Part shown: one piece after another, positions 5,393 through 9,109 of the stretch
How the letters are laid out: the number at the start of each line of letters is the position of its first letter
Position numbering within the stretch: the first letter of the stretch is position 1
Assembly (NCBI GenBank): GCA_044227705.1
Contig: JBGAWE010000186.1
Coordinates: 1-9,109, forward strand
Origin: JANOQP01 sp044227705
GTDB taxonomy: Bacteria; Bacteroidota; Bacteroidia; Chitinophagales; Saprospiraceae
Length of the DNA stretch: 9,109 nucleotides
Direction of reading: 5' to 3'
Notes under the pieces: generated by a model
The model's input: the letters and a program-made list of their open reading frames with translations, nothing else
Told to the model about the DNA's origin: nothing
Database searches by the model: none
Translations under genes and position numbers: made by a program

Positions 5393-6661
5393 TCACTTGT
5401 ACCCGACCCACGTCCGCGAGCCGATGTCGAACAGGAAGAGCATCCCGTTGGCATAGGCCATGTTGAACCGGTCGGGCAAGTCGAACTTGACCTCCGGCAG
5501 CTTCCAGACCTCGGTGAGCATCCCCGTTGCCCGGTCGTAGCACTCGAGCTGCCGGTCGCCGACGTGGAAAAGCCCGAAGGCCGTCTTCCGCCCGCCGAGC
5601 GAGAGTGCCGTCGTTGCGTTGTAGCCCTCCGGGATTGGGCCGAGCGCGTGCTCTGCCGCCGCCTTTGGGTCGGTGATGCCCGGATGGAGGGGGATAAGGC
5701 TCTTTTCCTCAAATTTATCGACATCGTAGACGCGCAGCTCGGTGTTCTCGGCGTCGAAAAAGGCCACGCCCTTCTCGACGGGGTCGTACACGCCGACCGA
5801 GTTGGCCTCCGGCTGCACCATCCCGTCCACGATGCTCATCGCCTCGGGCGCGGCCGGTCGCTTCGAGACGTCGAGCCGATACCAGCCGTAGTCGTCGTAG
5901 CCGTTGCCCCAGACTTGGCTCTTTTGGGTGTCGAACCAAAAGCCGCGCGGGTCGAAACCGGTCTCGATGTCGACGGCCGAGATGCGCTCGCCCTTTTTGT
6001 TGAACACGGCCATCGGATAGGTGGAGTTCCCGGCAAAGGCCGAGAAGTACATCTCCAAATCCGGGTGCCAGGCGACGGCCGCGCCGTTTGTGCCGTCGCC
6101 GTCTGGCATCTTCAGGCGGAGGGCCTCGGCGAGGGTCTTGACCTTCACCTTTTTGTAGTCGATATCGGGGCGGGAGGACGGAGCGGCGGGTGTCTCGTCG
6201 GTCTCGATGGCCGCCTCCACGCCGCCAAAGGCTTTGGTGGAAAAAGTGAGGATGAGGTCATCGGCACCGATCATGTTTCGGTCCTTCATGTGCTGGTTCT
6301 CGGCGACAGGTGCCACGCAGACGACCAGCCCGGCCGCATCGAAACGGGCCAATTCGTAGAGCTTGTAGTCGAGCATCGCCGGGCGGTTCGCGTTGCGCTT
6401 GTCGAGCGAGTTGAGCGCGGGCGGCAGCGCGGACTCGACCGATTTGGAGCGGATGAAATCGAGGTCGGCGGCTTTGAAAACCAGTGCCATCTCGTCGGCA
6501 ACCTGGCTGAAAGTCGGCTCGGAATAGAACTCGCCCGCGTCGACGAGCTTGATGGCGACGGGTGTGATGTTGGCGAATCGGCCGTTGCGGAACTTGGGCT
6601 GCGCGACCACGGCGGTGGCGAGGAGCAAAAACAGGCTTGGGAAAAGGATGCGCTTTCTCAT
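5393..6661 (-). CDS. Exported protein of unknown function, probably beta-propeller
   Basis: This 422-residue protein has a clear signal peptide, MRKRILFPSLFLLLATAVVA, cut before QPKFRNG. I chose the ATG at 6659-6661 for this reason; the frame extends upstream to 6826, but that part is not signal-like and lies in a duplicated leader. The mature part has repeated short beta-rich units ending in Asp/aromatic turns, such as AVAWHPDLEMYF (195-206), GFWFDTQKSQVWGNGY (240-255), GVYDPVEKGVAFFD (290-303) and AFGLFHVGDRQLECYD (361-376), which suggest a WD40/YVTN-like propeller from about 190 to the end. The N-terminal part (25-150) is different and unassigned. It has no T9SS sorting domain, lipobox or membrane segment, so it is probably periplasmic. 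I recognise no named family; the propeller call is an inference from the repeat pattern. Confidence 0.85.
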   Translation of the reverse strand: MRKRILFPSLFLLLATAVVAQPKFRNGRFANITPVAIKLVDAGEFYSEPTFSQVADEMALVFKAADLDFIRSKSVESALPPALNSLDKRNANRPAMLDYKLYELARFDAAGLVVCVAPVAENQHMKDRNMIGADDLILTFSTKAFGGVEAAIETDETPAAPSSRPDIDYKKVKVKTLAEALRLKMPDGDGTNGAAVAWHPDLEMYFSAFAGNSTYPMAVFNKKGERISAVDIETGFDPRGFWFDTQKSQVWGNGYDDYGWYRLDVSKRPAAPEAMSIVDGMVQPEANSVGVYDPVEKGVAFFDAENTELRVYDVDKFEEKSLIPLHPGITDPKAAAEHALGPIPEGYNATTALSLGGRKTAFGLFHVGDRQLECYDRATGMLTEVWKLPEVKFDLPDRFNMAYANGMLFLFDIGSRTWVGYK

Positions 6662-6822
6662 TGTTTGGAAAATGGATTGGATGAAAGGATGGCCCCGGAC
6701 AGCCGCCCGGTTGACGCAATTTTCAGGCATGGGAAAAGGATGCGCTTTCTCATTTTTTGGAAAATGGATTGAGTGAAAGATTAGCTTCAGACGGCCGCCC
6801 GACTGCTGCAAATTGCAGGTGT
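6639..6822. repeat. Diverged 92-bp tandem duplication covering the start of the propeller gene
   Basis: The segment 6639-6730 is repeated at 6731-6822. The stretch GGGAAAAGGATGCGCTTTCT starts both copies and runs on with near identity through GGAAAATGGATTG; the rest (for example CAGCCGCCCGG versus CGGCCGCCCGA) is more diverged. On the minus strand each copy carries the same ATG and the codons for MRKRILFP, so the start and first eight residues of the signal peptide occur twice. Confidence 0.8.
6658..6753 (-). CDS. Possible 31-codon upstream reading frame coupled to the propeller gene
   Basis: The upstream copy of the duplicated start region opens an ATG at 6751-6753. Its peptide begins MRKRILFPCLKIASTG and ends NPFSKQ; the stop overlaps the real start as ATGA. 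It shares eight residues with the true signal peptide and then diverges in another frame. It may be a leader that couples translation, or only a by-product of the duplication; I see no sign that the peptide itself has a function. Confidence 0.3.
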   Translation of the reverse strand: MRKRILFPCLKIASTGRLSGAILSSNPFSKQ

Positions 6823-6906
6823 TCAACCGAAACGAGAGAGGGCATGGCCAATTTTCTAAAAAAAAATGGCGAGACTGGTAGGCCTCCGCTGCAAAAAACC
6901 GAAAAG

Positions 6907-6942
6907 CAAAAGCCCCCGCCTCTTGCGAGACGGGGGCTTTTG
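6907..6942 (-). terminator. Strong intrinsic terminator of the large T9SS surface protein
   Basis: CAAAAGCCCCCG (6907-6918) and CGGGGGCTTTTG (6931-6942) are a perfect 12-bp inverted repeat around a 12-nt loop. On the minus strand the GC stem ends in a T-rich run, then TTTTCGG and six more T. It lies 47 nt after the stop of the upstream gene; because of the A/T flanks it may act in both directions. Confidence 0.85.
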
Positions 6943-6989
6943 AAATTCAACGCGGGAGTTGTGGGCGAGGGCGCCAACAACGGCCGTCA

Positions 6990-9109
6990 TCAGCGGACGA
7001 CCACCATGCCCTTGGTCGCCGAGAACTTCCCGGCGGTCAGTTGGTAGCTCAACACCGAGGCCGTCGCGGGCAGTTTCGAGCGGTCGAGCGAGATGGTGTG
7101 GTAGCCTTTCGTGTAGCTGCCCGTCTGCTCGAACAAGAGCTTGCCCGATTGGTCGAAGACGCGCAGCGTAGCCTCGCTCGCCTCGGGGAGGTGGAAGCGG
7201 ACGGCCGTCTGTTCGACGAACGGGTTCGGCTCGTTCTGGTAGAGTTCGAAGCCGACCGAGCTGACCGCAGTGCCGAGGCCGTTGCGGAAGGCAAGGGAGA
7301 CGTCGAGCTTGCTGCCGTCGTCGAGCTTGTAGGCCTCGGCGCGGGTGATACGGCTCGAGACGGAGAGCATCTTCGAGAGCTGGCCGTCGGCTGTCGCAGT
7401 CAGGCGGAGCGTGAAGGCGGCTGCCTTTTCCGACTTGTCGAAGCTGGCGGTCATCAGTTTCTCCGAGGAGAAGACGGCGAAGTTGTCGTCGTCCACGCCC
7501 TCGACCGGTGTGATTTTCAACAGTTCGAGGCCTGAGAAGGCCATCGTGAACTGGCTGCCCGCCACGCGCTGGTCGGCGCGGAAGGTCACTTCGAAGGTCT
7601 CGCCCGCTTTCACCTGCCGGTCGTCGGCGTTGAAGAGGAGCGTCCCGAAGGTGCGGTCGTCGGCCGAGGTGAGGTTGTTGGCCTGTGCGTCGCCCGTCAG
7701 GTCGCCGACTTTCACGCCGACGAAGTAGTTGGCTCCGGCCAGGTTGGCCTGCTTGTGCTCCGGAATCGTGCTGCCGAGCGGGTTCGACATGTCGAAGGTG
7801 TAGTCCTTGTCGATGAAGCGCCACGAGTCGTTCTGCGGGAAGTCCGTGTAGATGCCGAGGATGAGCTTGCGAAGCTCGACGATGTCGAACGTCGTGACCT
7901 GCCCGTTGTGGTTTATGTCGCCCGCCACGAACTGGTAGCCCGTCGTGAACGGCTGCACGTTCAGCACGTGCTTCGACATCCGCACGAGGTCGAAGGTCGA
8001 CACGCCGTTGAGCGGGTTGATGTCCTTCGCCGGGGTCAACTCGTATTGGTTGGCAACCGGGAACGCGCCCGAGAGCAGGAAGTGGCCGTTGTCGTCGGTC
8101 AGGAAGTAGCTGCTGCCCGGGAAGGCCGGATTGGCACTGACGTCCTTGATGCCGATGTTGACAAGCGAGACGCCGCCAGGGTTGGCGGTCGGGTCGTCGA
8201 ACTGCGGCTTCGTCTTGATGTCGCCCGAGACCTGTGCCACCTGGCCGGTGCAGATGCCCGTGTTGTCCGACAGGATGAGGTACGTCAGGCAGAAGTCGGC
8301 GTTGCCCCACTTGTCGCGCGCCCAAAGCTCGACGATGTTCGTGGCGAGCTGGCTGCAATCCCATGTCAGGCTGCTCTGCGGGTTGCCGTTCGCGTCGAGC
8401 GGGAAGCCCGTGCCAGGGTTGATGTCGGCGTCGCGCAGCGCGAGGTCGATTTGCGAAGCGTCCGTGCAGTTGTCCTCCGCGTACTGCAGGAAGTCGGTCG
8501 CCCAGAGCGTCACCGACGGCGGCATGCCGGCACCGGCCGGGATGTTCATCTGATTGACCGAGAGGCCGTTGATGCAGACGACGGTCGGGTTCTTGCAGTC
8601 TTTGACGATGATGGTGAACTCCTTCGTGAAGTCGTTGCCGCAGCGATCCTCAAGCGTCCACTTGATCTTGTGCGTGCCGTAGGGCAGCGAGAAGCTCGAG
8701 TAGTACGTGTGGTCGGGGTCGTCCGTCTCGATGTCGCGGGTGACGCGGCCGATGCGGTATTTCACGCCATTGACGGTCGTCAGTTCGTCCTCGCGGATGC
8801 CGAAGCCAAGGGTCGGCAGCTCGGAGTTGACCGTCGTCTCCATCGTGCCGTTGCCGTCGAGGTCGAGGAAGAGGAGGTAGCGGAAGTTCACGTTGTCGTC
8901 CGAGCAGTCGTCGGTGCCGAAGATGGACAGGTCAACCGGGCCTTCGCACAGGTCGTGCGATTGGCAGATCGGCGACCACGTGCCGTTGACGTTCCACGGG
9001 TTGTAGCTCGCGTCTTGGTTCCACTGCAGCGGATCGTTGGTCGAGTAGTCGCAGAAGGTGTAGTTGGCCGTGCCGAGCTGCGGGTCGATGTTGGCCTGCG
9101 GCGGCGTCG
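6990..9109 (-). CDS. Large multidomain T9SS surface protein (HYR/PKD-like, dockerin-like, cohesin-like, sorting domain), N-terminus outside the window
   Basis: The frame is open to the right edge, giving 705 visible C-terminal residues; a GTG at 8891 is internal, not the start. Residues 45-290 are beta-sandwich repeats of HYR/PKD style with paired Cys and phrases such as YGTHKIKWTLEDRCGNDF and LWARDKWGNADF. Residues 360-417 hold two EF-hand-like dockerin repeats, DINPLNGVSTFDLVRMSKHV and GDINHNGQVTTFDIVELRK. About 475-605 (from NADDRQVKAGETFEVTFRAD) resembles a cohesin-type sandwich. Residues 617-705 are a type A T9SS sorting domain with YQNEPNPFVEQTAVRFHLPE, then LRVFDQSGKLL, ending GKFSATKGMVVVR. 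Such proteins are exported through the type IX system to the cell surface, probably for adhesion or scaffolding. The whole-protein function is unknown; the dockerin and sorting-domain calls are firm, the cohesin call tentative. Confidence 0.9.
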   Translation of the reverse strand, partial: TPPQANIDPQLGTANYTFCDYSTNDPLQWNQDASYNPWNVNGTWSPICQSHDLCEGPVDLSIFGTDDCSDDNVNFRYLLFLDLDGNGTMETTVNSELPTLGFGIREDELTTVNGVKYRIGRVTRDIETDDPDHTYYSSFSLPYGTHKIKWTLEDRCGNDFTKEFTIIVKDCKNPTVVCINGLSVNQMNIPAGAGMPPSVTLWATDFLQYAEDNCTDASQIDLALRDADINPGTGFPLDANGNPQSSLTWDCSQLATNIVELWARDKWGNADFCLTYLILSDNTGICTGQVAQVSGDIKTKPQFDDPTANPGGVSLVNIGIKDVSANPAFPGSSYFLTDDNGHFLLSGAFPVANQYELTPAKDINPLNGVSTFDLVRMSKHVLNVQPFTTGYQFVAGDINHNGQVTTFDIVELRKLILGIYTDFPQNDSWRFIDKDYTFDMSNPLGSTIPEHKQANLAGANYFVGVKVGDLTGDAQANNLTSADDRTFGTLLFNADDRQVKAGETFEVTFRADQRVAGSQFTMAFSGLELLKITPVEGVDDDNFAVFSSEKLMTASFDKSEKAAAFTLRLTATADGQLSKMLSVSSRITRAEAYKLDDGSKLDVSLAFRNGLGTAVSSVGFELYQNEPNPFVEQTAVRFHLPEASEATLRVFDQSGKLLFEQTGSYTKGYHTISLDRSKLPATASVLSYQLTAGKFSATKGMVVVR

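Noticed and set aside
5564..6772. A 402-codon open frame on the plus strand
   Set aside because: It is antisense to the propeller gene in GC-rich DNA; it has no signal or domain I recognise, whereas the minus frame has a signal peptide, repeats and a terminator.
6856..8364. A 502-codon minus-strand frame
   Set aside because: Its translation is rich in Arg, Pro, Gln and His without domains, and it is a frame shadow of the large T9SS protein; it also runs through that gene's terminator.
8889..8891. GTG as a start for the large surface protein
   Set aside because: The same frame continues with well-formed protein sequence to the window edge, so the codon is an internal valine.
1..9109. CRISPR array, insertion sequence, tRNA or phage island
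   Set aside because: No regularly spaced direct repeats, transposase or integrase frames, or tRNA-like cloverleaf were seen; the only tandem repeat is the 92-bp duplication near 6731.

Overview
The window looks like chromosomal DNA from a GC-rich member of the Bacteroidetes, most likely Saprospirales/Saprospiraceae-like (Lewinella or Haliscomenobacter type). The support is two type IX secretion (T9SS) C-terminal sorting modules, a multidomain surface protein with the dockerin-like pair (DINPLNGVSTFDLV / GDINHNGQVTTFDIVELRK) seen in that group, good matches to the Bacteroidetes promoter (TTG, then TAnnTTTG) and no clear Shine-Dalgarno sequences. The lineage is an inference from sequence style, not a database result. 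I see no tRNA, rRNA, CRISPR array, insertion sequence or phage gene.

Layout. Positions 1-1601 hold a minus-strand operon: an OmpA-like peptidoglycan-binding protein, a 90-residue membrane/coiled-coil protein, and miaA (tRNA dimethylallyltransferase, running off the left edge). A divergent small cupin gene lies at 1752-2093 on the plus strand. From 2094 to 2823 there is a 730-bp stretch between convergent genes with no convincing protein gene but with a lot of structure: a 10-bp inverted repeat around a TAnnTTTG box, a minus-strand terminator, a plus-strand promoter followed about 140 nt later by a textbook intrinsic terminator (a candidate small RNA or leader), another long hairpin, and a strong plus-strand terminator.

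Positions 2824-5243 (minus) hold a secreted family GH5 glycosidase with a signal peptide and two tandem carbohydrate-binding-like modules. Its T9SS sorting module lies in a different reading frame immediately downstream, so the gene is apparently broken by a frameshift or small deletion near 3312. Positions 5393-6661 (minus) hold an exported, probably beta-propeller protein of unknown function. It ends at an intrinsic terminator, and its start region is duplicated as a diverged 92-bp tandem repeat that creates an ATGA-coupled upstream reading frame. Positions 6990-9109 (minus) hold the C-terminal 705 residues of a very large T9SS surface protein with HYR/PKD-like, dockerin-like and cohesin-like parts, ended by a perfect 12-bp terminator hairpin.

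How the genes fit together. The right two thirds encode exported proteins, at least one polysaccharide-active (GH5) and two aimed at the T9SS. Each gene there seems to have its own terminator, so they are neighbours rather than one operon. The left third is housekeeping and envelope maintenance. I see no clearly new multi-gene system. The most unusual parts are the non-coding block at 2180-2782, the split GH5/sorting-module gene and the duplicated start region.
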